From contig CAJINV010000013.1 in the NCBI GenBank assembly GCA_905178155.1, positions 1,546,833 to 1,610,832 of the forward strand: a DNA stretch of 64,000 nt, read 5' to 3'. The translations under genes were made by a program, and so were the position numbers. The notes under the pieces are model-generated. The model was given only the letters and a program-made list of their open reading frames with translations, had not been told where the DNA came from and ran no database searches. The DNA comes from Amoebophrya sp. A120. Its lineage: Eukaryota; Sar; Dinophyceae; Syndiniales; Amoebophryaceae. This document shows positions 22,853 to 34,506 of this stretch, in pieces; position 1 is the stretch's first letter; each line of letters starts with the position of its first letter.

Positions 22853-25384
22853 TCATCCCCTGTCGTGCGTGCACTGCGCCAGCACCAGCCCTTGCTTTTC
22901 CTCCCCCATGATGCCGCGTGCCCGGGTTTTCAAGTAGCACATTTTCGCGCCACTCGCGAACACGAAGGTATCGCACTCCTTATCGGCCTGGCAGGCGGCC
23001 TGGTACTATGCTGTGCATAAGTTAGTGCTATCGCGCTTGTAGACGTAGACGTAGTCGTACGAATTGCAATCATGCATGACAAATCGAAATCTGCTTCCTG
23101 TACCTGTTCCGTACCTGAATCTGCATGACACAGCGCTCTGATTTTCCTGCTTTAGCAGAATATTTGTAGCGGCACTTTATTACATCACTAATGCGATACT
23201 CATAGGTGCACTTGTGCATTGCATAGACAACTCAGAATGTCGATTTTCGACGTTGCACCACCAGAACCGGTGATGTCGTAGCCCTTCACATCCATGTTGT
23301 TCGTCTGCTTCCAGTATGCATTGAAAATATGTTGCCAGGGTCTGGAGAAAGATTGATGCGAGATTCATTTGTAATACTCGGCTGCAGAAGTGCTCGACAG
23401 GTTGGTCTCTTATGCAAAAAAGCTCCTTGTCATGCGCAATATCCAAGTAACAAACACATCCATGAGCACCTGCAGAACTCTTGTTCACACTCATCTGCGT
23501 ATTACTGACATCTGCTTTTTAACATTGACAAAATAACACCACAACAAGTTTCTAGACCCAGCCTGACGTTTTTGCAGTTGATACGAACTCTTTGCAATTT
23601 GGCACCTTCCAGCTCGTCTGCTTTAGATGTTGACTGAACTGCTTATCCCAGGAAAAAACTGTTGAGTCTCAAGCCTGTGCAGACTTAGCAAAACAAAATC
23701 GCAGCCCTCCACGAAGCACAAAGAAAATCTGTCATGCGTCAGGCCCAAGACAATGAGAAAAAGGCGCTTTTCTTGCCTGTCGATTAAAACAAAAAACTGC
23801 ATCGAGGAGTTTCTGTGTTACAGGTGGAAACTGGGACAGTTTTTTTCTCGCGATACTGCTGCACGCCGTTATACAAGATCGGATACCGCATATCGCGAGA
23901 AAAAACTGTTTCACGGTGAAGTTGGAAATGCAGAAAATATTTCGCGCAGTATTGTTTGCCTCGCTACGCATGCAAGATAATGCATCTTCAGCAGTGATTC
24001 ATGGCAAATGTTCTGTCGTATAGAACAAACTGAAACTCGGAAAGATCAGAAGATGCAAAACATGCAAATTCCTTTCCAGTGAAACACACTTTTCGTACGA
24101 TACTGCAGGTACAGTGGCGCGTCGCTGTTCGTGCGGATCTGCTTCGAGTGCCATGAGAGCCCGAACTGGAAGGACGTGCTGGCGGCCTCGGAGAAAATCA
24201 GCTGGTGACTGGACGTATCCATTGCAAATAGATACATCTGGGCGGTCTGGGACAATCTCATGCTCAGCTAAGTGCAAGACTTGCAAGTCTGTCATGTGCG
24301 TTGTGCAAGCCCTACACTTCTCTTTCATGCAGAAACGCACTTTTTTATGCAAAACAACTATACCCGTAGCAGCTCAAAAATTTGTCATGCTTGGCCCTGA
24401 GCTAAAGTCAAACTGTCGTCCTGGCGATTTTTTATCCAGCATCACAACTTTCCCGAGAACCCAGACCTTTTTGCAGTGGATAGGACGACCCCGCGTCCTG
24501 GAGGGACAGGGCGTGGAATATCAAAAGGAAAAATGCCCCCTCCCCATATCGAAGTGGAAATCTGTGACGCAGGATTTGTGTACGCACATCGGATTTGCCT
24601 TGGAGTGGAGGACGGCAGGCCCATAGCATGCCAATGCGGAGAGGTTGTGGCCTAGGCACTTAGCATGCGGAACGTCTATGCTGTAGGACCAACGGCATTA
24701 CAAACCGCCTGCATAATGGGGCGGCGCCTATGCCGTTGCTTTCTTGCAAGACAAACACGATTTGGGGTCACGAATCAGCATCACAAATTCTGTGAGGCGT
24801 TTCTTTTCGTTATGGGGAGGGGGGATTTTTCCGTTTGATATGGAACCCGAAGTAACGGCTCAGCCGGGACGTGAACGCGTTCCACACGGTGTCGTACGCC
24901 ATCCCGCTCGGCCCCTCGGCGTTCTATGCATTGCAAATTTGTCTGGGTCTGGAAGAATGCAAACTTGTGATGCGCATTTTAGAGAATAGAAAAATCTCTC
25001 ATGCATAGGTAGTAAAAGCTGCCCACGTTATGTCACCAAAGTGGGGGATTTGTCATGCGGATTAAGCAATGCGGAAGCTTCTGGAAATCTGTGATGCTAG
25101 GGCTTCCATGACAGGCATTTTGTGCCATGCAAAAACAGCATGACAAAAATCTGCATTCTTCCAGACCCAGACATATTTGCAGTTCATACGTTCAGGTTGC
25201 TCGCAAAAAGGAAGCTCCCGCACTTCTCGACCAGGAAGTCTAGGCCGCTGAGCCACCGGAGTACCTCCGGCGCGCGTCCGTAGACAAACGCCGCACTGCC
25301 ACCGGTAATGGCGTATCCAAAGTAAAATAAAAACAGGTACCCGCCCCGCCTATACTTGTTGCCATGCGATTGCACATGCCCAGA
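22853..25384 (-). CDS. PAN/apple-domain protein, introner-rich, 5' end unresolved
   Basis: Eight exon pieces can be followed from 25384 to a stop at 22853. The N-terminal part has a hydrophobic stretch (GGYLFLFYFGYAITGG), then globular sequence of unknown type, read through joins NLNAEGPSG, YFGFHALSLQ and GSSSHQLIFS. After a GT-AG-like intron (donor near 24095, acceptor near 23640) comes KADELEGAKLQRVRWKQTNN. The C-terminal part is a PAN/apple-like module: QAACQADKECDTFVFASGAK then MCYLKT, with the family's C-x5-C, hydrophobic F-x-F and C-x-L-K pattern. PAN modules bind proteins or carbohydrates outside the cell and are common in apicomplexan adhesins. Exons here are as short as about 32 bp. 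The protein may extend into 25657-25965. Confidence 0.6.
23007..23225 (-). mobile_element. Introner, family F6
   Basis: Ends tatgctgtgcataagttagt and the complement of gtgcacttgtgcattgcata. About 219 bp. It splits the PAN module just before its second conserved Cys cluster. The flanking repeat is unclear; one join giving SCHQAAC is in frame. Confidence 0.65.
23315..23583 (-). mobile_element. Introner, family F1 (diverged)
   Basis: Left end tatgcattgaaaatatgttg with gggtctgg following, right end cctgacgtttttgcagttga then ta. In-frame join LQRVRWKQTNN. Confidence 0.7.
23830..23912. repeat. Inverted repeat in an intron
   Basis: Arms of about 19 bp (acagttttttt ctcgcgata and tatcgcgag aaaaaactgt, differing by one base in the homopolymer) are separated by about 40 bp. 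They lie in the conventional intron of the PAN gene. Could be a small MITE-like relic. Confidence 0.6.
24216..24482 (-). mobile_element. Introner, family F1 (diverged)
   Basis: Left tatccattgcaaatagatac, right cccagacctttttgcagtgg then ata. 5-bp flanking repeat ggacg. In-frame join GSSSHQLIFS. Confidence 0.8.
24519..24840 (-). mobile_element. Introner, family F4
   Basis: Ends tatcaaaaggaaaaatgccc and gggggatttttccgtttgat then a. 5-bp flanking repeat tggaa. In-frame join YFGFHALSLQ. Same family as 62114-62435. Only 31 bp separate it from the F1 element to its left once repeats are counted. Confidence 0.9.
24925..25188 (-). mobile_element. Introner, family F1
   Basis: Left tatgcattgcaaatttgtct, right cccagacatatttgcagttc then ata. 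5-bp flanking repeat cgttc. In-frame join ASNLNAEGPS. Confidence 0.9.
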
Positions 25385-25593
25385 AAGTGGTCTCGCCCCA
25401 TGCGGAACTTTATGTTACTGCGAAGTATTTCTACTTACCGTCATCATCGAAATTCAAATTCGTCATGCGCTAAGTACTTAAACTTAATCACGATCATAGC
25501 CGCATGCGCATCGATTTTTGAATTTGATATACCTCCTGCATTAACTTACTGCGGCGCTATCGTCCCGAAGTTATCTTGTTGCGCCGCAGCAAA

Positions 25594-25965
25594 TCACCAG
25601 AATTGATTCTCTTCTTGACAACTATCGGGAGGAGGTGAGTACGTTTTTACAGAGGATACAGCGGTCGTCAGGTTTTCGTCATCGCCGACAGCCATTGGTG
25701 CCTCACCGCGGGTGGCGTGCTCCACTCTGGTCGCTGGTCCGGACGCTGCTTCGCCGCGAACTGACCCTGCGGTCTGGTGAGCTGCATGTCCTTGTCCTGC
25801 CAGAGGGTCTAATATATTGCCCGTCGCACTCGCTGTTGAGCCGCTATATCTTGTAACGTGCGAGAGTTCATGTTGATGTGTCCAGGCAGCACCTTGCGCA
25901 CTTGCATACAGAAGTTTACGCAGAAGTCGTAGGATTATGAGAATGTCCCACAAGTGCGGCGGCAC
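25594..25965 (-). CDS. Possible upstream exon of the PAN-domain gene
   Basis: A 123-codon reading frame with an N-terminal hydrophobic run (HLWDILIILRLLRKLLYA), then Ala/Gly/Thr-rich sequence. Near its 3' end (about 25632-25657) it contains 20 bases almost identical to one end of the F5 introner (gtacgtttttacagaggata). The distance from there to the next exon piece at 25384 is about 260 bp, the size of the F5 element, and a join SS-VPHGARP would be in frame. The opposite TIR is not recognisable. It could also be an unrelated short gene or chance. Confidence 0.35.
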   Translation of the reverse strand: MPPHLWDILIILRLLRKLLYASAQGAAWTHQHELSHVTRYSGSTASATGNILDPLAGQGHAAHQTAGSVRGEAASGPATRVEHATRGEAPMAVGDDENLTTAVSSVKTYSPPPDSCQEENQFW

Positions 25966-26094
25966 GCGACTCTGAGACTCGCCTTCCGCACTTCCGGGAC
26001 ATTGAGAAGCAGGACGAAAACTTCAGATTCCACAAAAAAACAGCCACGTAATACTAGAACTTTTGTCCTGCTAGCGCAACCTCCGGTCTTCAGG

Positions 26095-26508
26095 TCATAA
26101 GGACTCTCGTTCCGCTACATCCTTATCGCGTTCTTCACACGTCAACATCACAAAATTGCAATGCATAGCAGTGTCGTGGAAAACATGCAGCGCATCACCC
26201 CCGGGGTCGGCTTCCGCAAGACACCGAGCAAACCGGTGCCTCCTGACGTCAAAAACGAAGCTGCTGTCGGCCAGAACGGCACTGGACGCGGCCGCGGCGC
26301 TTTTGCTCTTTGCAGTGGACTGCTCCGTATTTGCACTACTGCTCTTGCTCGGTGAATTTGAAACCACAGGTGGCGGCTTTCCAACTTTTGACGCACCGTT
26401 GAGCGCGTTTGCGGTCACCGTGCTCCAAAGAAACAAGTTATCTTCGTAGTCGGAATAGGAGAAGGTATGGAAAGTTTGAAATAAATCAGTTCCGACAACA
26501 TCATCCAT
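26095..26508 (-). CDS. Small hypothetical protein, 137 residues
   Basis: ATG at 26508 (MDDVVGTDLFQTFHTFSYSD) to a stop at 26095. The N-terminal 40 residues look globular (NLFLWSTVTANALNG), then comes a Ser/Ala-rich linker and a C-terminal block (FVFDVRRHRFARCLAEAD, NFVMLTCEERDKD). No family is recognised. It may be an exon of a longer gene, since its 3' side runs into the PAN-gene region. Confidence 0.45.
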   Translation of the reverse strand: MDDVVGTDLFQTFHTFSYSDYEDNLFLWSTVTANALNGASKVGKPPPVVSNSPSKSSSANTEQSTAKSKSAAAASSAVLADSSFVFDVRRHRFARCLAEADPGGDALHVFHDTAMHCNFVMLTCEERDKDVAERESL

Positions 26509-26748
26509 CGCAAAGTAGAGAAAGAAAACAGTAACTGGTGAAACAAATGCTGATACAAAAAAGTATTCCTCCGGTCACAGACCTCTTGCACTGACAACTT
26601 ACACCAAGTTTAGAACTCGTGAAGTGGTGCTGTGCCGCTGGGATGTGCGCAGACATCGACACTACTGTGCTTCTCATGATTTTTCTGCGGTCCTACAAAT
26701 GCAAATCACGCATACAAAAATTTCCACTTTGACACTCTAAAACAATGT

Positions 26749-29700
26749 CTACTGTCTTCGCGATGGAGCGAAACGACCTCGTCGCGAGCTTTTTTCCCTG
26801 ATTCCATAAAAGTGCTCGGAGTGGTAGTAATTAAAAGCCGGGTCTACGCCGTAGTCGTCGTTAGCAACGGAAAGCTGGGATGTTGAACCACTGGGAGCAG
26901 GAACATCACCAGCGGCAGGGTGCCCGTCAGCCTCCCCTGCTGCTTTATTTCCTCCAGTAGCGTCCACACCGTCGAAGCCCCGGATCCGGCACGTAACCCA
27001 GTTGAATTGGTTTGTCCACAAGTTGGACACTTTTCTTTCCAGCAGCTGCTTCCGATTTTCCTCCGCGATCTGCTTCAACTCCGACCTGGAAAACGCGCTG
27101 CTCCCCCGCGGCTTGTTCATCAGCACGGCACTGTTTCCGCCGGCTTTTCTCAGTTGCTCGGCCAAATCGGCGCCGAGAAATTCCACTTTCTGCTGTTCGC
27201 TATCGGAGAGACCACCCAGGTCCTTCGCGACAGGACGATTATATGGCGATGGTTTGGGGAAGTACTCCTTCATCACGTGTAGGTCTTGCCAAATGTTCTC
27301 GGACTGGATGAACATCTTCTCGGTGAGCACGAGTGCGTGGTCGAGATTGGGTAATTTTTCCTCTATCAGGTTGGGCAGAATCACGTCAGCGTCGTAGACG
27401 AACGCGATGTCGCTCAGGTGTCGCGCCCCCGAAAACACCGGCGGCCCGCAGATGTCGAACAGAATCAGGTTCGATACCTGCCGCATCTCCTCGAACAGTC
27501 GAACCAAATCCTGGTGCTTCTTCAAAAACTGCGGACTGCTCAGGTTCATCTCGCCGTCGTCCGATTGATGCCCTCGTTGCTGAACTTTCATTGCATTGGA
27601 TGACCCGCCAGCGAAGCCGGTACTGGCACTTGCTGAAAGCGGAGAGGACTCGGGGGCTCCCGAAATTGTGCTAGATCCTCCACCCGCACCGGACATTGTG
27701 GGCGGCAGCAAGTACACCACGTACTGGACTTGCCCGCTGGGGTCCCGCCAGTTCTGCGCCGCCTGTTGGAAAAAGCTCGCCAGCTTCTCGTGTTGCGCCT
27801 TAGTGCTCGTCGAAGGGGTTGCACTTCCGGAAGGCTGCTGCAGCGGTGCGACGACCGTTCTTGGCACCTCGACAGCGTCGGGATCTTCCTCGGGACCAGT
27901 CTGCTGTTCTCCAGATGTCAAGACTCTGGGGCGCGCCTCCTTCCGGTCCTGAAACACATCAGCGCGGATCAGCATATCTTTCTTGTTATCATCTCGTTCC
28001 GCGGCGGAGTGTTCTACTTGTTCGGGCAACTGTGACTTTTTCGTCCATTCTTTTTGCCGGTGCGCGTCGTGGGTCTTTCGGGGCAGCTGCTGGTCTGACT
28101 GCTTCACAAGGACCTCGTCAACGTCGTTGTTCTCGGCTCTAGAAGGATCGCTGAAGATTTGCTCTTTTCTTCTGTTGTCGATCTCGTCACCATGTTGCCG
28201 CTCAGCTGGAGTTTTTACGACTTCCCTTTCTTCATCAACCGCTCCTGCTTTTTCATTATTTCCCACTCCGGCTGCCCGCGCTGAAGACCAGGAGAAAAGA
28301 TTGAAAAACTTGCCGAAATGCTTTCGAAAAGATGTAGCCCCGTCAGCAATACAACCAGGAACAAGGTGCTCGGCTTCAAAGGAGCTGCCAAATGTTGATT
28401 TCCTTTCCGTTGGTATCATCGGAAAAAACTTCTGTTTGAATCTCCGAAACCAGTCGCTGAAAAAACTCCCAACCGGATCCAGCACGGTGGATCGGAGGGG
28501 ATAGTTGACACGCCTCGACGCGCGACCGATCGTGAACAGTTGATGCAGTTTATCTTCCAAGTCTAGCGAAGATATCTCTTCGTCATCGCGGCTTTCCTTT
28601 TCTGAAAAACTCTGGTTTGCGTTCTCTTCAAGATGAGTATTCATCTGGTGGCTCCTCCGCGCATTATCATACCGGTCCTCGTGCTCATTTAGATGGTTTT
28701 GCTCCGCGACAACGGCCAGATCGTCGTCCATCAGGTCCGCATACTCGTACAGTGCGTCTTCGTCCTCGCTCGCGTGCATGTTCACTGCAGCGAGGGACGT
28801 AATATCAGCGGTGTTCTGGTGGTACAACCCAGCCCCCAACTCGGTGCGCTTTGCATGATCTTCGTCGTCGTTTTTTGATATTCTGTCTCTGTAATTATTG
28901 CTGTAATGAGAAGCTGGTGGAGGTCTATTTCCTTCGACCGGTGCATCCTGCTGTGCTGGTGGGCCGCCCCTAGCACTGCCGTTGCTGGTCGCAGTGGCTC
29001 CTGCAATAGAAATTCTTCTAGTGCCGTCCCTTATAATTGAAGGGTCAACTACATACTTCTCCGTTGTTCGCCTCTGCTCGTGCAGCGTTCGGTCGACTCG
29101 CGAATCAAAATCTTCTTTTGCGTCGTCCATCCGGAGGTTGCGCTCGTCGACGTCACTCCCATCTTCCTCTTCCTCTGTGTCCTGGTTCGTCATGGTATCG
29201 CCCACAGCTGTCCCTGGCGATGAATTGGTCGTCCGAGGATTCGGATCCGCTTTCGCCACCACAAAGGGACTTTCGTCGCGCCTTCCCTGTGGCAACGACC
29301 ACAGCACCGAGCAGATGTGCTTTACAACTTCCGTGCGGTCGCTATTGGTGGCGGAGATCAAAGACACGATCAGTTTCTTCTTCTTCGGGTTCGGTGCAAC
29401 CGTGTTGAACGAAATGCGCTCCTTGCGCGGCCGATGCAGTACCTGCTTGTAGTTCCGGGTGTTTTTATCTGGTAGTGTCCCCTGGTTCTGGGTCGCCGAT
29501 GATGTTGAATCTATTTTTATTCCAGCACTACTTTCTGCAGTAGAAGTCTCTTTATCGCCATCAACATGGAAATTATCTTGTGGATCTTCATCCTCTTCGA
29601 CGGAATTGTAGAGCAGCGTGTGATCTTCTTTCTGCATGTTTATTTTATGCGATGAAGCAGGAGCACTATCTGCACTTTTGCTTTTCGCTGTTGTACTACT

Positions 29701-30759
29701 TGCGCCGGCTTTTTTTACATCGTCTCCAGCCTGCGAGTCGTCCTCCGATGTACGACCTTGATACTTGTTTCGCTGCGCTGCATCTGAGTCCTGCGCGGAG
29801 GCCGTGTCCACCGGCGTCGTTCCGCCGTCGTGCAGTACTGGCGCAGAGGTGGCACTGGAAGCGCCTGGGCTCGCGTCGCCATTTATCCCTCCTGCTGATG
29901 ATGAGGTTCCAGTGCCACCCCCGTCTCCAGCGTCATAGCAGTTCTCTTCTTCGCTGGTTCCGGAAAGCGGTTCTCATGAAAGTGCACAACCCCCCTTCCA
30001 CAACTTTTGAACGGCAGCAACGGCAAGAGAATAAACTGGCACGAAAAACATGCAGCTTTTGCATGTTGACAAGTTCATCGTGCGCAGCAACATGTAGTAC
30101 TGTTTGGGCTTCCGGATGAATCTGTCATGCAAACCGTGGCCCCAGGCAGCGATTGGCTTTGGGATTTGGCAGAACAATTGAGGGGGATGGGGATGGGGAG
30201 GTAATGTGCACTCCCATATTTCTTCCCCCAACGACATTCCCCCAGCGTGCAGCAGCCCCCCGTCCTTGCTGAACCGAATCCACTGGGATAGCATGCTTTT
30301 CCCCATCTCCCAGGCCATACTGGAGACGTAGTTCCTATCCGCCTTCCCTCTCGCGGTCGCCCCATTTTTGTTACTGTGCAGCAGCTGCTTTTCTAGCAGG
30401 GCCGGCTGCGACTCTTCCCCAGGCGGGTAGGAGAAATAACTCAAATAGAGCGCCAGGAAAACCTGGGTCAAAAACAGCACGCCGAAGCAGGTCGCGGTCA
30501 CTGTCCGCACGGAGAAGACGGCTTTCGCCACCGCACGACAAAGCAGGGAGGCCCAGGGTGGAATGGTGGCAGAGAAAGTTCTTGCAGACGAAGAGGCCGG
30601 CGGTTGCTGCGAGAACGAGGACATGTCGTCAGTCGATAACGGGAAGTTGATGTGGAGATAATACGTAGCGCCCCCACTTCGACTCTCTCCAGCAAGAGCG
30701 CACTTGATGGCGAAGAAAGAAAAAAGGAGGGTGTGATATTTCTGCAAAAAGAAAAACAA
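26749..30759 (-). CDS. Large membrane-anchored hypothetical protein
   Basis: Two reading frames that probably belong together. The 5' part (30759-29974) encodes a Ser-rich N-terminus and one clear membrane segment (FGVLFLTQVFLALYLSYFSY), followed by lumenal-type sequence. The 3' part is open from about 29967 to 26749, more than 1,050 codons. It has no ATG at its 5' end and an in-frame stop just before a possible acceptor, so it is likely a second exon. The intron between them is not resolved. The middle is charged and Asp/Glu-rich. The ends are globular, with KKKKLIVSLISATNSDR near the N-side and ILFDICGPPVF...DADVILPN near the C-side. These resemble the P-loop and DxxPP strands of MinD/BY-kinase folds, but no Walker lysine is present, so this stays a guess. 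Confidence 0.5.
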
Positions 30760-31613
30760 AATGACAACTGTGTCCTCTTTTACATTAAAGCTGCAAACGC
30801 GAACGGAAACACAGAAAGTGACCGAGAAAATCTTCTTTCAAGTACAGGATAGGAAAAAGAAGAAATAGATACTGAAACAACAAATACTAGACGTTTTCAC
30901 CCGAACACCAACACCATCACCCCAAAAGCCAAACAAACAAGACCACTCTGCTGCTTGGTTGCAGACGCATGTACTCGAGAAATCAGGTGCAGCAGGCAGA
31001 CTTCAGTGCGCATGTCGGAGGACAACTGCAGCCTTAATATTTTGCTTCATTTTTCGATCCTACTTGGAGTAAGCTGAGGAAAAGAGCAAGCTGTTCAGGT
31101 CCCGGCCTCTTAACCATGTAAATGCGAAAGTACCCGTGCTATACCAACTTGAACTCTCCTAATTGTGGGTTTTTTTGTATGTCTTTCTAAGAAAGTGTGA
31201 ATTCGGTAATTTTGGAAAACATAGCCGCCTTATTCCTAATGCAATGAAAGACGTCCGCGCCTCTGTTTTCAAGTTTTTTCGTCGCAGCAAATTTTAACTC
31301 TCGACAGTGACACAAAAACTACGAGAACTCTTTTCTAGAAGGGGTAGGGAGACAAAAAATACCCAGAAGTATAAATAATGAGGGGTTTGCTATTGCTGGG
31401 AAAAAGCACGACTAAACAGTGAACAAAAATCAAAAACAATGCGTAAAAGCAAAACACAAAAAACAATGTGCTATAAGTACAGAAAATAAAGCGAAACTGG
31501 AATATAATCACCGGAACGAAATAGAACAATTATTGCCGCGGGGGGAATAAGTTAGTAACATCAAGACCGGACCAGGTCCTATTCCGACACGGTGCCGTAC
31601 AACGTCCGGGCCT
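30760..31613. other. Intergenic, AT-rich
   Basis: No coding sequence that I can support. It contains the 5' flank of the 26.7-30.8 kb gene and the 3' flank of the transporter gene. Confidence 0.5.
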
Positions 31614-34506
31614 TCAATAACCAGCGTCACTGGAGGCGCTGCTGCTGGCCCCACTCCCATACACCGTGGACTTGGGTGATTCCTCCTCGCCAAGATTGAG
31701 GCCGCCATGCTGCTATGCATTGCAAAAGCATATCGTACTAGTACAAAAACAAATTGCATGACAAATTTTTATCAGAAAAAAAAATGCAAGATGCAATGCT
31801 GATTCAGCTATACAAACTAGATTTGTCACGCTGCACTGCAAAATTAGTACGAGTACGATACTTTTGCAGAGCGTAGCTGCACCGGAAAGGTGATTTTGCT
31901 GGGGTGTCGGTACTTCTTCTTGACCACAATGCTCTTCCCCAGCGCGCTCCTCTCGTCTTCGGACGCACTGGTATCCCCATCGGCCGTTTCGAAGATGATT
32001 TTCTGCTCCTCCGCGGTCAGCACGAGTTCCTCCTCCTGTGGATCGACTTTGTCCACTTGGCGGCCGAAGGCGGTGAAAAGGAAGCACCCGGCGCTGACGA
32101 TAAAAAACGCCAAAATTTGCCACGAGGTCACCGCGTTGTGAAAGATCAGGACGGACAGCAGGGCGGTCGCCGGCGTCTTCAGGTTTCCCACCACCATCAT
32201 GGTGGTGGGCCCCACCCGGCCGATCAACAAAAAAGCCAGCAGGTTGAACAGTGCGGCGAAGGACGCGGACCCGGCAAGCCACAGGGCCCCAGCGGCTGGC
32301 AGCTTCGTCATTTCCACCCAGGGCCGGCCCCCCTCGTAGTGGGAGGACGCCAGGAGGAACAGGACGAGGGACAACGGCGAGGAGTAGAACAGCAGGGTAA
32401 TCGGGTCCAGCTTCTCGTGCTCATTCGTTCCGTCAATCAACATGCCCTGCAGCGCCGCTTTCAACGCACGCAGGAAGGCGGAACTCAGGCTCACAATCAC
32501 GCCGACCTGTGAATGGGTTGAGAAAAAAATTCTGGACGCCTTCTTCATTCGCGCAAGCAGATGATGCTGAGGCAACAAAGAAGTAGTCGTACTCAAATTC
32601 ACAAACAACTTTCATCAGGCGCAGGCCTGCTTCAAGACAAAGGCACAACACAACCTCGTCAATTTCGCCGAAGTATAATCTCTGTCGTAGCTAGTAGTTA
32701 TACCGGAATTTATTTTATTGGTGAAAAATAAGGACAAGAGCTCTACAGCTAGTGTCGAAGTACATTCATTAGTATGAACAACCCAATCATGATCGTTCAT
32801 AAGTACCCAAACGAACGTTTTCTCCGCGGACTGTTCGCCCCAGGCCGCCAAAGCACCGCCGGCGCACACCGGAATGAGGGCCAAGTAGGCCATATCAAAT
32901 GTAAAAATGTCCGGGTCTGGAAGAATGCCAGACTTGTCATGCAGGTTTTTCATGACCCATGAGGTCTGGTATGTAGGACATAGCATGACAAATTCTGTGC
33001 GAGTCCGAGTTCTTTCATGCCTATCCTGCATGAGAAACTGCCTCTCGGTTAGGTCAAAAGTGGACAGCTTTTGGCAATCATGCAACACAGATTTCTGCAC
33101 GATCCAGATTTAGCATGACAAGTTGCTTTGTTCCAGACCCAGACATTTTTGCATTTGATAGGCCACCAAGTTGTAGCGCTTGGACATCAAACTGACGGCG
33201 CAGAGGACGGACCAAATGGGGGTGGTGTTCTGCAGCATTTGGTGCAGCGACGGGTACAGGTACAGCAGCGCCACGTTGCCGCAAGCAATCGACAAGGCAC
33301 CCAGCACGCAGAACGGCGCAACGCGGGCGGACGTCCGGAAGTACGCATACGCTTTCTCGCCGAAGGTGAGCGGTAGTTGATGTTCGGCGGAAGAGGAGGT
33401 GGAGGACCGGGCCGTGTTACTATCTTGGTCCGTGATCGCCGCCCGTCGCTCTCTCGCTGCCGGCAGCTTGTCTTTCTGGAACCACGCCACGCAGATGGCG
33501 GACAGGACAAAGGAAAACAACATGTGCACAGTATCGAGCGCAAATACCTCGTCTGGAAGATCTGGAATACTGCCATGCTTGTACTGCTTGTGCTTGTCCG
33601 GCTTTGGCATGACAATGATTTTCACGAACACAATTTCAATGGCAAGATGCATATTGCGGAAAAGCGGGAATTTCGTTTCACGACTTGCCGTGCGCAACAG
33701 GCAGCTAAAAAATGACTCAGCGGAATTGCATTAGACAATTTTAATTACGGTTTTTACTTCTTGTCGTGTAGATATTTCTATGCCTATTCGCAGCCGCGCG
33801 TGCAAAAAGAAGTAGCATCACACCCTTCCAGACCCAGCGGTACTATTTGCGAGGCATACATGGATGTGACAAACAAGGGGTACTTGAACCCATGGGAAAC
33901 GTACAGGATTTTGACGGACGTGGACATGAACATGGACACGAGGAAATTCGCCAGCACCACCAGAAGGGTCGTCCGCAGGTCATAACTCTGATGGTTGTAC
34001 GTGTATTCGAATGAGGACCATCGTACCGCACTGGTGGGAGCAGCCCCCGTGCCCGCCGACGCAGCTGCTGCTCCCGCTGCTGCAACATTAATATCCTGCT
34101 CGTGGTTGATACTTCTGTAGTTATCCGCGTCCTCGGGGCTGCCACTGCTGTTGCCTTCGTCCCTGCTCATCTGCTCGCCCAAGTGGCGAATTCTATTTCT
34201 GCTCGTACTTGTGGTGTTTCCCGAATGGACAAGTTGTGCACGACTTCTGTCGAGATCTAGATCCTTCGCAGCGCTATGGTGCATGTAGAATTCATGGGGT
34301 TGAGCAGCAGCAGTACTGTTTGCACTTCCACCGCGGCTCTTGTTCGGAGTACCAGGGGGTGCCCTGTGGTCCTCCTCCCGCTCGCTCGGAGAGGTTGACA
34401 ACACACCCCCACCAGCATTGATCACACCGACCGAGATCTTGCGCTTCGAACCCTGCACCGGGGTTGCCAGGTGCAGATTCATCGCACTCCCGCGGCCCTG
34501 AAACAT
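31614..34506 (-). CDS. Triose-phosphate/nucleotide-sugar transporter family (TPT/SLC35, DMT superfamily)
   Basis: Pieces: 34506-33857, 33531-33161, 32892 to about 32800, about 32510-31877 and 31713-31614. After a Ser-rich cytosolic N-terminus of about 170 residues the first helix is TTLLVVLANFLVSMFM and the next KYPLFVTSM-TVHMLFSFVLSA. FTPT-type landmarks follow: NVALLYLYPSLHQMLQNTTPIW, NLVAYLALIPVCAGGALAAW, VGVIVSLSSAFLRALKAALQG, and GNLKTPATALLSVLIF near the last helices. This family moves phosphorylated C3-C6 compounds or nucleotide sugars across plastid or Golgi/ER membranes; the substrate cannot be told. One GT-AG intron (donor GTACTTAT, acceptor CAG) and three introners are removed in frame. 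After the last one the tail reads FPVQHGGLNLGEEESPKS and stops at 31614. The start is MFQGRGSAMNL, or the next Met if the CAG there is an acceptor. Confidence 0.8.
31714..31876 (-). mobile_element. Introner, family F6, short
   Basis: 163 bp. Ends tatgcattgcaaaagcatat and gtacgatacttttgcagagc. Flanking repeat ctgc. The in-frame join FPVQHGGLN extends the transporter C-terminus. Related to 47854-48036. Confidence 0.75.
32893..33160 (-). mobile_element. Introner, family F1
   Basis: Left tatcaaatgtaaaaatgtcc, right cccagacatttttgcatttg then ata. 5-bp flanking repeat ggcca. In-frame join NLVAYLALIP inside a transmembrane helix. Confidence 0.9.
33532..33857 (-). mobile_element. Introner, family F1, degenerate
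   Basis: Left end tatcgagcgcaaatacctcg then tctggaag, right end cttccagacccagcggtact then atttgcgaggcata. The TIRs are still recognisable but diverged. The exact splice point is uncertain; a join SM-TVHMLF keeps the frame. Confidence 0.65.

Noticed and set aside
26749-29960. MinD/BY-kinase-like ATPase
   Set aside because: The hydrophobic strand plus DxxGPP-like string is suggestive, but the P-loop region (SATNSDRTEV) lacks the GK[ST] lysine, so no assignment was made.
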